NCBI RefSeq assembly: GCF_029278605.1 | Contig: NZ_CP119573.1 | Span: forward strand, 744,001 to 808,000 | Origin: Cupriavidus sp. WKF15 | GTDB lineage: Bacteria; Pseudomonadota; Gammaproteobacteria; Burkholderiales; Burkholderiaceae | Direction of reading: 5' to 3' | DNA length: 64,000 nt | Shown: piece after piece, positions 9,849-17,765 of the stretch | Layout of the letters: each line of letters starts with the position of its first letter | Position numbering within the stretch: the first letter of the stretch is position 1 | Notes under the pieces: model-generated | The model's database searches: none | What the model was told of the DNA's origin: nothing | The model's input: only the letters and a program-made list of their open reading frames with translations | Program-made: the position numbers and the translations under genes

Positions 9849-9890
9849 GAAACAGTTTCCCGTTACGCAGGTTCCAGAGGGCGTGCCTGG

Positions 9891-11168
9891 CTACAGGCGT
9901 CCGTCGACGTCGCTCCTCGGCAGGATGCCCTTCACGTCGAACAGGACCGCATGCTGCTTGCCGAAGGCCTTGATCGCCCGCACGCCCATGGTGACGAACT
10001 GGTGGTGTGCGACCGCCAGCACGATGGCGTCATATTGGTCGAGCCGGGGGGCCTCGCGCAGGCAAGACAGGCCGTACTCGCGCTCGGCGTCCTCGACATT
10101 GATCCACGGGTCATAGACGTCGACCTGTGCGTTGTAGCCACGCAGCGTTGTCACGATGTCAACTGCCTTGGTATTGCGCACGTCCGGACAGTTCTCCTTG
10201 AAGGTCAGGCCGAGCACCAGGACGCGGCTGTCGAGCACCGGAATGCCCCGGCGCAGCATCAGCTTCACCACTTCATCGGCCACGTGGATCGCCATCTTGT
10301 CATTGATACGCCGGCCGGCAAGGATGACCTGCGGGTGATAGCCGACCTCCTGCGCCTTGTGTGTCAGATAGTAGGGATCGACCCCTATGCAGTGCCCGCC
10401 GACCAGGCCGGGACGGAACGGCAGGAAGTTCCACTTGGTGCCGGCGGCCCGCAGCACTTCGAGCGTATCGATGCCCAGCTTGTGGAACAGCAGGCTGAGT
10501 TCGTTCATCAGCGCGATGTTCACGTCGCGCTGGGTATTCTCGATGACCTTCGCGGCCTCCGCCACGCGGATGCTGCTGGCCCGGTGCGTGCCGGCCACGA
10601 TGATCTTCCCGTAAAGCTTGTCGATGGCCTCGCTCGCCTCGGGCGTGCTGCCGCTGGTGACTTTGCGGATATCCGGCAGCCGGTGCTCCTTGTCGCCGGG
10701 GTTGATGCGCTCCGGGCTGTATCCGCAGAAGAAGTCCACGTTGAATTTCAGGCCGCTGTGCCGCTCCAGCACCGGTACGCAGATTTCCTCGGTGGCGCCC
10801 GGGTAGACGGTCGACTCGTAGATCACCACGGCACCCGGCGCCATTGCCCTGGCCGCGGTCTCGCTCGCCAGGATCAGCGGCATCAGGTCGGGGCGCTTGG
10901 CCCTGTCCACCGGCGTTGGCACGGTCACGATAAAGACCTGGCAGGCCTTCAGCGCTTCGGGATCGCTGCTGTAGTGCAGGTGGTGCGCGCTGCGCAGTTC
11001 GTCCGGACCGACCTCGAGTGTGGCGTCGTGGCCGGCGCGCAGTGCTTCGATGCGTGCGGCATTGATGTCGAAGCCCAGCACCGGCTGCTGCTTGCCGAAT
11101 TCCACCGCGAGCGGCAGGCCGACGTAGCCCAGACCAATGATGGCGACTTGTGCGTGGGTTAAGTCCAT
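9891..11168 (-). CDS. UDP-N-acetylhexosamine 6-dehydrogenase, WbpO/TviB family
   Basis: A 425-residue nucleotide-sugar dehydrogenase that would oxidise C6 of UDP-GlcNAc or UDP-GalNAc to the uronic acid with two NAD+. The NAD-binding motif IGLGYVGLPLA is at residues 11-21, the thiohemiacetal-forming Cys260 lies in GGHCIGVDPYY, and GLTFKENCPDVRNTK is in the UDP-binding C-terminal domain. These motifs match the TviB/WbpO branch rather than UDP-glucose dehydrogenase. The start at 11168 (MDLTHAQ) places the Rossmann motif at the usual distance; an upstream in-frame start at 11210 would add 14 atypical residues. It pairs with the epimerase gene 42 bp downstream. Confidence 0.93.
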   Translation of the reverse strand: MDLTHAQVAIIGLGYVGLPLAVEFGKQQPVLGFDINAARIEALRAGHDATLEVGPDELRSAHHLHYSSDPEALKACQVFIVTVPTPVDRAKRPDLMPLILASETAARAMAPGAVVIYESTVYPGATEEICVPVLERHSGLKFNVDFFCGYSPERINPGDKEHRLPDIRKVTSGSTPEASEAIDKLYGKIIVAGTHRASSIRVAEAAKVIENTQRDVNIALMNELSLLFHKLGIDTLEVLRAAGTKWNFLPFRPGLVGGHCIGVDPYYLTHKAQEVGYHPQVILAGRRINDKMAIHVADEVVKLMLRRGIPVLDSRVLVLGLTFKENCPDVRNTKAVDIVTTLRGYNAQVDVYDPWINVEDAEREYGLSCLREAPRLDQYDAIVLAVAHHQFVTMGVRAIKAFGKQHAVLFDVKGILPRSDVDGRL

Positions 11169-11333
11169 GACCGTGATCTTCCGGGTTGGCGAGCCTGTCG
11201 GCGCAGGCAAGCGAGGACAGGCTCGTCGAAATTATCTTGCGCCGGCAGCACGCCGTGCGCGGGGGTTCGTGTCTTGGCGTACACAAGCCGCGTACCCGTG
11301 GCGCCCGGGCGTGCGGCGGCTGTGCCGCCCGTG

Positions 11334-12506
11334 TCATGCCATGCCGGCTTCGCTTGTGCCGGTCTCGCCCGTCTCGCCCGATATGCCGCACAGGAGCCGT
11401 TCCCAGCGCGTGGCGATCTCGCCTGGCGCGAACCTGTGTACGTGCCGGCGACCCGCCTCGGCCAAGCGTTTGGCCAGCTCGGGACTGGCGATCACCGCCG
11501 CGATGCCGCGCGCGAGGGCGGCGGCGTCGTCGACCGGACTGATCCGGGCGTTTTCATCGTCGGTGAGCATGGCCCTCACGCCCGTCTCGCAGTCGGTCGC
11601 GACGATTGGCAGGCCGTACGCCATCGCCTCCACCAGCACCAGCGGGAAGCCTTCATATCGCGAGCTCAGGCACAGTAAGGCGGCGTCCCGGTACACCGAC
11701 TCGATATCGCTGCGTGCCGGCTCCAGGCGCACACAGGCCTGCAGGCCGAGCCGGTCACGCAGTTGCGTCAGCGGTTCGAGCAGCTCGCCACTGCCCACGA
11801 TCCGCAGCCGCCAGTCAGGAAAAGATTTCGCGATGGGCACCCACGCCTGCAACAGCACGTCGAAGCCTTTGACCTCGGTCAGGCGGCCTACTGCAACCGC
11901 GGTCCGGGACGTGCGCACAGCGGGCTTGGCGGGAATGGGAAATGCCAGGGTATTGGGGATGACCTCGATGTTCTCGCAGTGCAGGTTGCGTACCCATTTG
12001 TCGCGATCCAGGTCGGTCAGCACCACGATCCGCCGGCAGGTGCGCGCGCTCAGGCGGCGGGCAAGGCGGCGCACCGGAAGACCCAGGTCCTGGTCGAAGT
12101 TGCAGTGCTCCCAGGCAATGCGGTGCACGCCAAGGCCCAGGCATGCCGGCAGGGTGAACAGTGTCAGCAGCGGGTCGACCTCCACCAGCAAGGTAATGCC
12201 ATGCTGCCTGACGTAGCGGCGAATGCGCGCGACGGTCTGCAGGAAGTGCGTGCGAAACGAGGGCCGCTTGTCAAACAGCGCGTCATGCCGCACCGCGGGG
12301 TCGAGCGCAAAGCAGCTATGCGCGTCGCAAAGACTGAGAATGCGGATAGGGTGGCCGCGCCTGGCCAGTGCATTGGCAATGGTAGCCGTCATGCGCTCCG
12401 CGCCGCCGAACGCGCCCAGCGTGCCGGTCACGAAGCAGATCGCCGGACCCTTCGTGGTACTGGCTTGCTGATGCCGGCCCGGACTACCGGTATCGCGCTG
12501 TTGCAT
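11334..12506 (-). CDS. Glycosyltransferase family 4
   Basis: A 390-residue GT-B glycosyltransferase. The N-terminal GTLGAFGGAERM segment is the usual glycine-rich loop of GT4 enzymes. The C-terminal half contains AVGRLTEVKGFDVLLQAW and RYEGFPLVLVEAMAYGLPIVAT with the E-x7-E donor-binding motif. The chosen start is ATG 12506 (MQQRDTG), because the open frame to 12545 adds residues unlike the family. A 28-bp palindrome-centred repeat lies 67-94 bp upstream of this start, and a near-identical copy lies upstream of the next glycosyltransferase gene. It probably adds one sugar of the repeat unit; specificity is unknown. Confidence 0.88.
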   Translation of the reverse strand: MQQRDTGSPGRHQQASTTKGPAICFVTGTLGAFGGAERMTATIANALARRGHPIRILSLCDAHSCFALDPAVRHDALFDKRPSFRTHFLQTVARIRRYVRQHGITLLVEVDPLLTLFTLPACLGLGVHRIAWEHCNFDQDLGLPVRRLARRLSARTCRRIVVLTDLDRDKWVRNLHCENIEVIPNTLAFPIPAKPAVRTSRTAVAVGRLTEVKGFDVLLQAWVPIAKSFPDWRLRIVGSGELLEPLTQLRDRLGLQACVRLEPARSDIESVYRDAALLCLSSRYEGFPLVLVEAMAYGLPIVATDCETGVRAMLTDDENARISPVDDAAALARGIAAVIASPELAKRLAEAGRRHVHRFAPGEIATRWERLLCGISGETGETGTSEAGMA

Positions 12507-12572
12507 CGGTGGTCTCCACGTGTGGCAACTTGCGGAACAGGACACCCGGGTACGCTATCGCGGCGGGAAGCC

Positions 12573-12600
12573 GGCATCCGTTCGGCGCCGAACGCAGGCC
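12573..12600. repeat. 28-bp repeat with palindromic core, copy 1
   Basis: A 28-bp sequence whose core CGTTCGGCGCCGAACG is a perfect 16-bp palindrome. It recurs at 13870-13897 with two C-to-T differences. Each copy lies about 70-80 bp upstream of a glycosyltransferase start on the minus strand, so it could be an operator, a leader hairpin or a duplication scar. Confidence 0.7.
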
Positions 12601-12613
12601 CGCGCCCGCGCAA

Positions 12614-13789
12614 TCACTGGCAGCGCGCGGTGGCATCGAGCGACTCCATGTGGGTGGCCGCATTGCTGCGGGAGTGTGCCGCGTATAGCTGCAGCCATGC
12701 GCGGGCGATGACTTCAATGCTGAACCCGGAAGCGATGTGCTGACGCCGGGCTGCTTCGTCCGCCGCGTCACCACGCCCGCGCGCAAGGGCAGCGCGCATG
12801 GCGCTTGCCAGCGCGGCCGTATTCGCGCGTGGGACCAGGCTGGCGGCATTGCCCATCAGCGCCGCGACCCCGGCGGCGTCGGTGGCCACGACCGGGCAGC
12901 CGCACGCCAGTGCTTCGCCCACCACCAGCGGCATGCCTTCGATCCGTGACGACAGCACGAACAGGTCCGCGGCGTTCAGCAGCGCCGGCACGTCCCGGCG
13001 CATGCCGAGCAACCGTACCTGGCCGCCCAGCCCGTATCCGGCGATCAGCCCTGCCATGGTCTCGCGCAACGGCCCGTCGCCGGCGATCATCAGCAACGTA
13101 CCGCGCGCGGGAGGCATCTGCGCGAAGGCGTCGATCAGGTCCGCGTGCGCCTTCTCCCATACGAGCCGGCCCACGTTAAGGATGAACCGGTCGTCCGGGC
13201 GCAGGCCAAGCGCGGCGCGTGTGGTGGCCCGGGCCTGCGCGCACGGGCGGTAGCGGGCGGTATCGATACCGTTGGGGACCACGATGATCCGCTGTGCGGG
13301 CGCCGCGCGGGCCGCGATCATCGCCTGACGGCCTTCTTCGCTGACGTGGGTGGTGAGATCCGACCAGCGGTCGGTGAGGCGGTAGGCCAGCATGCGCAGC
13401 GCACCGCCCTGGAAAAAGCTGTGTGCCGTGCAGACGGTGATCGGCACGGGGCACACGCGCGTCAGCATGCGGGCAAACAGGTTGGCGTGAATCATGTGGG
13501 CATGGATGATGTCCGGGCGCCATCGCGACACAAAGCGCCGAACCTGCACGAGCGCGGCCAACAACGCCACTGGCGTCTTGTGCATCTTCAGCATCAAGGT
13601 TTCAACGCCTTCCGGAAGCGCCACCTCCCTGCCCGGCAGCAGGCTGATCACCGAAACCGCGTGTCCCAGCGACACGTACTGCCGCGCCAGTGCGGCCACC
13701 TGCTGTTCCGCGCCACCGAGCTGCAGACAGGTGATGAGCAGCGTAATGCGCATAGGCCTGGCCTGCGTCGCGCGTAGGCTCGGATCCAT
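12614..13789 (-). CDS. Glycosyltransferase family 4
   Basis: A 391-residue GT-B glycosyltransferase. The N-terminal domain starts MRITLLITCLQLGGAEQQVA after a short leader, and HAHMIHANLFARML follows. The C-terminal domain contains NVGRLVWEKAHADLIDAF and SRIEGMPLVVGEALACGCPVVAT with the E-x7-E motif. The start at 13789 (MDPSLRA) has AAGGAG about 7 bp upstream; an internal ATG at 13753 would start exactly at the conserved MRITLL. Open frame continues upstream through a 12-bp tandem repeat, but that part is not protein-like. It sits at the head of the leftward operon of glycosyltransferases and uronic-acid genes. Confidence 0.89.
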   Translation of the reverse strand: MDPSLRATQARPMRITLLITCLQLGGAEQQVAALARQYVSLGHAVSVISLLPGREVALPEGVETLMLKMHKTPVALLAALVQVRRFVSRWRPDIIHAHMIHANLFARMLTRVCPVPITVCTAHSFFQGGALRMLAYRLTDRWSDLTTHVSEEGRQAMIAARAAPAQRIIVVPNGIDTARYRPCAQARATTRAALGLRPDDRFILNVGRLVWEKAHADLIDAFAQMPPARGTLLMIAGDGPLRETMAGLIAGYGLGGQVRLLGMRRDVPALLNAADLFVLSSRIEGMPLVVGEALACGCPVVATDAAGVAALMGNAASLVPRANTAALASAMRAALARGRGDAADEAARRQHIASGFSIEVIARAWLQLYAAHSRSNAATHMESLDATARCQ

Positions 13790-13803
13790 TCTGGCTCCTT
13801 GAC

Positions 13804-13839
13804 GGTGTTGAGGCCGGTGTTGAGGCCGCTGTTGAGGCA
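13804..13839. repeat. Tandem 12-bp repeat, three units
   Basis: Three consecutive 12-bp units of GTGTTGAGGCCG; the first two are identical and the third has two changes. It lies just upstream of the ribosome site of the glycosyltransferase gene starting at 13789, so copy number could alter leader length or spacing. Confidence 0.75.
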
Positions 13840-13869
13840 GTAGCCGGCACGCTAGCGCTGCGCGTGCGC

Positions 13870-13897
13870 GGCATCTGTTCGGCGTCGAACGCAGGCC
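13870..13897. repeat. 28-bp repeat with palindromic core, copy 2
   Basis: Second copy of the repeat at 12573-12600, differing at two positions, both C to T. One change falls in the palindromic core (TGTTCGGCGTCGAACG). It lies 81-108 bp upstream of the glycosyltransferase start at 13789. Confidence 0.7.
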
Positions 13898-14030
13898 GCA
13901 GCACCGCGCCACGCGCGGCCCGCGAACGTTCTGTGGTGCAAGGCACGTTCCGGCCGCCTCGGACGCTTCTCAGGGTCGCGCGAATCAGGTTACATATCCC
14001 AGTAGACGACTCACGCGGGGTGAATGGATC

Positions 14031-14636
14031 ATGAAGCGCGCTCTCGATGTTGTCATCGCGTTGGTGGCCCTGGTGGTGCTGGCGCTGCCCCTTCTGATCG
14101 TGGTGGCGCTCGTTCGCAGCAAACTTGGCAGTCCGGTTTTCTTCCGGCAAACGCGTGCCGGTCTCAACGGCAAACCGATTGAAGTCATCAAGTTCCGCAC
14201 CATGACCGACGAGCGTGGCGCCGATGGCGAATTGCTGCCCGATACCGAGCGCATCACGCCGTTTGGCTGGGTCATCCGGCGCACCAGCATCGATGAACTC
14301 CCCGAGTTGTGGTGCGTGCTGAAGGGCGACATGAGCCTGGTCGGGCCGCGCCCCTTGCTGATGGAGTATCTGCCGTTCTATACGGCCGAACAGGCACGGC
14401 GGCTGCTGGTCAAGCCAGGCATCAGCGGATGGGCGCAGGTCAACGGGCGCAACTCGTTGAGCTGGGAAGAGAAATTCAGGCTCGACGTATGGTATGTGGA
14501 CCACCAGTCGATCTGGCTGGACATCCGCATCCTGTGGCGCACGATCGGCACGGTGCTCGCCAAGGAGGACATCAGCGCCGCCGGCGAGGTATCGGCAACC
14601 CGCTTCGACGTCGACATGAGCCGCAAAGCGCAATAG
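14031..14636 (+). CDS. Monotopic phosphoglycosyl transferase (PglC/WcaJ-C-like sugar transferase)
   Basis: A 201-residue bacterial sugar transferase that starts glycan assembly by moving a phospho-sugar from a UDP-sugar to undecaprenyl phosphate at the inner membrane. It has one N-terminal hydrophobic re-entrant helix (residues about 5-28), then KFRTMTDERG with the catalytic Asp60-Glu61 dyad, DELPELWCVLKGDMSLVGPRP, and KPGISGWAQVNGRN. The short length matches the PglC-type catalytic core rather than long WcaJ/WbaP proteins. The start ATG at 14031 is the first in frame and begins the usual KRALD motif. It opens a rightward five-gene operon with the DegT, PAP2-like, PLP-fold and FemAB genes. 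Confidence 0.93.
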   Translation: MKRALDVVIALVALVVLALPLLIVVALVRSKLGSPVFFRQTRAGLNGKPIEVIKFRTMTDERGADGELLPDTERITPFGWVIRRTSIDELPELWCVLKGDMSLVGPRPLLMEYLPFYTAEQARRLLVKPGISGWAQVNGRNSLSWEEKFRLDVWYVDHQSIWLDIRILWRTIGTVLAKEDISAAGEVSATRFDVDMSRKAQ

Positions 14637-14672
14637 GCGATCCGGCCAACGCCGCACCCTCGAGGATTGGCA

Positions 14673-15857
14673 ATGCTCAATACCGGATTTTCCCCGTGGC
14701 CGAGCTTCAGCCGCGAAGAGGCCCAGGCAGTCCAGCGCGTACTGCTCTCGAACCGCGTCAACTACTGGACCGGTACCGAGTGCCGCGAATTCGAACAGGA
14801 GTTCGCCGCGTGGTGCGGCGCGGCGCATGCCATTACGCTGGCAAATGGCACGCTGGCGCTCGACGTCGCACTGCAGGCGCTTGGCATCGGGCCGGGTGAC
14901 GAGGTCGTTGTCACGCCACGCACCTTCCTTGCCAGCGTCTCATGCGTGGTCAACGCGGGCGCTACGCCGGTGTTCGCGGACGTCGATCGCGACAGCGGCA
15001 ATATCAGTGCCCGCACCATCGCCGCCGTCGTCACGCCTCGCACGCGGGCGATCATCTGCGTGCACCTGGCTGGCCTGCCTTGCGACATGGAGCCCATCAT
15101 GGCCCTGGCGCGCGGGCACGGTCTCAAGGTGATCGAAGACTGCGCGCAGGCGCACGGTGCCGTCTACAAGGGACGGATGGTCGGAACCATCGGCCACATC
15201 GGGGCTTGGTCGTTTTGCCAGGACAAGATCATGACCACAGGTGGCGAGGGCGGCATGGTCACCACCGACGATCCGGTCTTGTGGTCGCGCATGTGGTCAT
15301 ACAAGGATCATGGCAAAAGCTGGGAAGCCGTGTACGACCGCTCGCATCCGCCAGGCTTTCGCTGGGTCCATGACTCCTTTGGCACCAACTGGCGCATGAC
15401 CGAGATGCAGGCAGCGATCGGGCGCGTGCAACTGCGCCGCATGGCTGGCTGGCATGCCAGGCGTTGCGCAAACGCGCTGGCATTGTCGGAAGTGCTTGGC
15501 GCGTGCGATGCCCTGCACGTGCCGCTGCCACCGGCCGGCGTGGAGCATGCCTGGTACAAGTTCTACGCCTACGTGCGGCCCGAGCGCCTCGCCGAGGGCT
15601 GGAGCCGCGACAGCATCATGGCTGCCATCAATGCAGCCGGAGTGCCTTGCTATTCGGGCATTTGCGCCGAGGTCTATCTGGAAAGAGCGTTCGACGGCAC
15701 CGGATGGCGGCCGGCCGAGCGCTTGCCGGCAGCGCGTACGCTCGGCGAGACCAGCCTGATGTTCCTCGTGCATCCGACGCTGACCGATGAAGAAGTGCGC
15801 ATGACCGCGCAGGCGGTGCGAAGCGTGATGCGACAGGCAACGCGCGCGGCGGCGTGA
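14673..15857 (+). CDS. DegT/DnrJ/EryC1-family PLP aminotransferase
   Basis: A 394-residue sugar aminotransferase of the DegT family, fold type I. The PLP-binding lysine is Lys185 in WSFCQDKIMTTGGEGGM, and Asp156 with Gln159 in EDCAQAHG hold the cofactor ring. These enzymes transfer an amino group to a keto-sugar nucleotide; the 4-keto product of the CapD/WbpM-like dehydratase in this locus is the likely substrate, as in the PglF/PglE pair. The start is ATG 14673 with GAGG about 7 bp upstream; a TTG two codons earlier is also open. It lies 36 bp after the sugar transferase gene, suggesting that a diamino- or amino-sugar is the first sugar loaded. Confidence 0.92.
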   Translation: MLNTGFSPWPSFSREEAQAVQRVLLSNRVNYWTGTECREFEQEFAAWCGAAHAITLANGTLALDVALQALGIGPGDEVVVTPRTFLASVSCVVNAGATPVFADVDRDSGNISARTIAAVVTPRTRAIICVHLAGLPCDMEPIMALARGHGLKVIEDCAQAHGAVYKGRMVGTIGHIGAWSFCQDKIMTTGGEGGMVTTDDPVLWSRMWSYKDHGKSWEAVYDRSHPPGFRWVHDSFGTNWRMTEMQAAIGRVQLRRMAGWHARRCANALALSEVLGACDALHVPLPPAGVEHAWYKFYAYVRPERLAEGWSRDSIMAAINAAGVPCYSGICAEVYLERAFDGTGWRPAERLPAARTLGETSLMFLVHPTLTDEEVRMTAQAVRSVMRQATRAAA

Positions 15858-15864
15858 TGGCGAG

Positions 15865-16719
15865 ATGGCGACATTCCTGTGGGACCACTACCTCTACTTC
15901 GGCGAAAGCCGCCTGGCATTGCCGTTGGCCGCCTGGATCGCAGTCTGTTTCGTCGTCGCGGGGCAAGGCTGGCGCGCGTTGCGCTGGACGGCATCGTTTG
16001 CCATCGGCGGGGGGCTGATGCTGGCGGCCAAGGCCGCATTCAGCTACACCGGCTGGTCGCTGCCATCGATCGGCGTCTACAGTGCCAGTGGACACGCGAT
16101 GCTGACGGCGGCGGTGTATCCGGTGTTGCTGACGCTGCTGGGCTCGGTGCTGGGCAGGTACACCGCCTGGCTCGGACTGGCGACGGGGGTCGGGCTGGCC
16201 TTGTTCATGCCCGTGGTGCTGGTGACCGATTTTCATCACACGGTCGGCGAGTCGCTCGTCGGGTTGGGTGTCGGCTTTGCCGTTGCCGCGGTGACGCTGT
16301 GGCGCTGGCGACCGGTCGGCTTCACTCACGTCGGCGTGACCGTGGCCGTGCTGGTGCCGGCGGCGCTCCTGTTTGATCCGCGCGACGCGGCCGATGACAT
16401 GCTGGGCGCCATGCGTAGTCGCGTGGTGAAGTGGACCGGCGCCACCGGAGAGTACTGGCGCAGCATCGATCCGGATCCGGCTACGGGAAAGCGGGTCGTC
16501 TCGATCGAATTCATGAGGCTGGAAGACTCGTCAGTCCGGTGCAGCCATCGGGGCCATCACCGTCCGCACATGGCTGATTGCCGTGTCACCGAGCTGGGAG
16601 CGAGTGCGCGGGCATCGCGACGCAGTCTGCAGGCAGCCACGCGATGCGGTGCGTCCGGAGGGCCCGCCCGCGACGGCGCATCGGGTGCGCACGGCGTCAG
16701 CCCGGAGGGCATGGGATGA
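15865..16719 (+). CDS. PAP2-like integral membrane protein
   Basis: A 284-residue protein with about five or six hydrophobic segments in the first 175 residues and a soluble C-terminal part. SGHAMLTA and DFHHTVGESLVG, separated by about 50 residues, look like the SGH and distal-His motifs of PAP2 phosphatases, though the canonical SRxxxxxH is not intact. A lipid-phosphate phosphatase role, for example recycling undecaprenyl diphosphate, is therefore tentative. The last ~70 residues are Arg/Ser/Gly-rich and may be poorly folded. The stop overlaps the next start as ATGA. The ATG at 15865 follows the DegT stop by 7 bp. Confidence 0.66.
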   Translation: MATFLWDHYLYFGESRLALPLAAWIAVCFVVAGQGWRALRWTASFAIGGGLMLAAKAAFSYTGWSLPSIGVYSASGHAMLTAAVYPVLLTLLGSVLGRYTAWLGLATGVGLALFMPVVLVTDFHHTVGESLVGLGVGFAVAAVTLWRWRPVGFTHVGVTVAVLVPAALLFDPRDAADDMLGAMRSRVVKWTGATGEYWRSIDPDPATGKRVVSIEFMRLEDSSVRCSHRGHHRPHMADCRVTELGASARASRRSLQAATRCGASGGPARDGASGAHGVSPEGMG

Positions 16720-17765
16720 CAGCCGTGAAGCCCGCTGCCGAGTTCGGTTCGTTCTTCCATCTCGATCCTGCCATTCCGCTCGGCGGCGAGCCCTGGCTGC
16801 GCCCGGGCGACCTGCTCGCCGGCACCGGACGCGACGCGCTGCGCGCCATTGTGGCGCAAGGGCGCTCGCGCGGCTGGCGGCGCCTGCACGCGCCCAGCTA
16901 CTACTGCCACGCGGTGCTGGACGACATCGCGCGCGACATCGACGTACGCCTGTATCCGCACGCCCCGTTCGGCGGCCCGGCGCAGCTCTCGCTGGCCGAC
17001 GACGAGGCGGCGCTCGTGCCCGAATATTTCGGCCTGCGGGCCGGGGTTGACGTGCAGGGCGGCAGCGTCCTGCTCGACCGCTCGCACGATCTGCTGGCCA
17101 CCTGGTCTTATGCCCGTACGCCGGACTATGTGTTCGCGTCGCTACGGAAGACCTTGCCGGTGCCCGACGGCGGCCTGGTGCGTGCGCTGGCCGGGCAGCC
17201 GTTTCCACACGCGCTGGCGCCCACGGCGGCGCATGCGCGCGCCGCCGCCGGCATGGCCGCCGCAATGGCGATGAAGGCGGCTTACCTGGCAGGCTTGCCG
17301 GTTGCCAAGGCCGCCTACCTCGCGCTGGCCGGCGAGGCCGAGGCCGCGCTTCGGGGCGATGGCGAGATCTCGGGGCCGACCGCGCTCACGCGCGCGCTGG
17401 CATCCGTTGCCGACCTCGGCCGGATGCGGCAGCGCCGGCGCGACAACCTGGCGCTGCTGGGCCAGTGTCTGGCCGGTTTGCCCGCCGAGCTGCAATGGCG
17501 GGAAACGCCGGCTTTCGGCATCCTGCTGTGCAGCGATGCCGCGGCACGCGAGCGCCTCCGGCAAGGGCTGATCCGCGCGGACGTGTTCACTGCGGCGCTG
17601 TGGCCCATGACATGGTCCGGCGTTCCGCAAAGCGATCGTCTGCTGTCGGAGCGCATCCTGGTCCTGCATGCCGATTACCGCTACAGCGCCCGCGATATCG
17701 CGCGCCTCGGCGAGATCATCCTGCGCATTGTCGCCAACGCCGATACATCCGATGAGGACCGATGA
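16716..17765 (+). CDS. PLP-fold (aspartate aminotransferase-like) protein of polysaccharide locus
   Basis: A 349-residue protein of uncertain reaction. The segment FASLRKTLPVPDGGLV (Lys145) resembles the PLP-lysine loop of a divergent fold-type-I aminotransferase group seen in polysaccharide clusters, and DRSHDLLATW lies about 20 residues earlier, where PLP-ring contacts occur. The usual glycine-rich phosphate-binding segment is weak. It may therefore be a catalytic variant or a non-catalytic homologue. The ATG at 16716 overlaps the previous stop, and its own stop overlaps the next start, both as ATGA. The chain with PAP2-like and FemAB-like neighbours implies a shared modification step. Confidence 0.62.
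   Translation: MTAVKPAAEFGSFFHLDPAIPLGGEPWLRPGDLLAGTGRDALRAIVAQGRSRGWRRLHAPSYYCHAVLDDIARDIDVRLYPHAPFGGPAQLSLADDEAALVPEYFGLRAGVDVQGGSVLLDRSHDLLATWSYARTPDYVFASLRKTLPVPDGGLVRALAGQPFPHALAPTAAHARAAAGMAAAMAMKAAYLAGLPVAKAAYLALAGEAEAALRGDGEISGPTALTRALASVADLGRMRQRRRDNLALLGQCLAGLPAELQWRETPAFGILLCSDAAARERLRQGLIRADVFTAALWPMTWSGVPQSDRLLSERILVLHADYRYSARDIARLGEIILRIVANADTSDEDR

Noticed and set aside
8598..11162. Plus-strand frame of 854 codons across the uronic-acid genes
   Set aside because: It runs antisense to two unmistakable enzymes and has no protein-like motifs.
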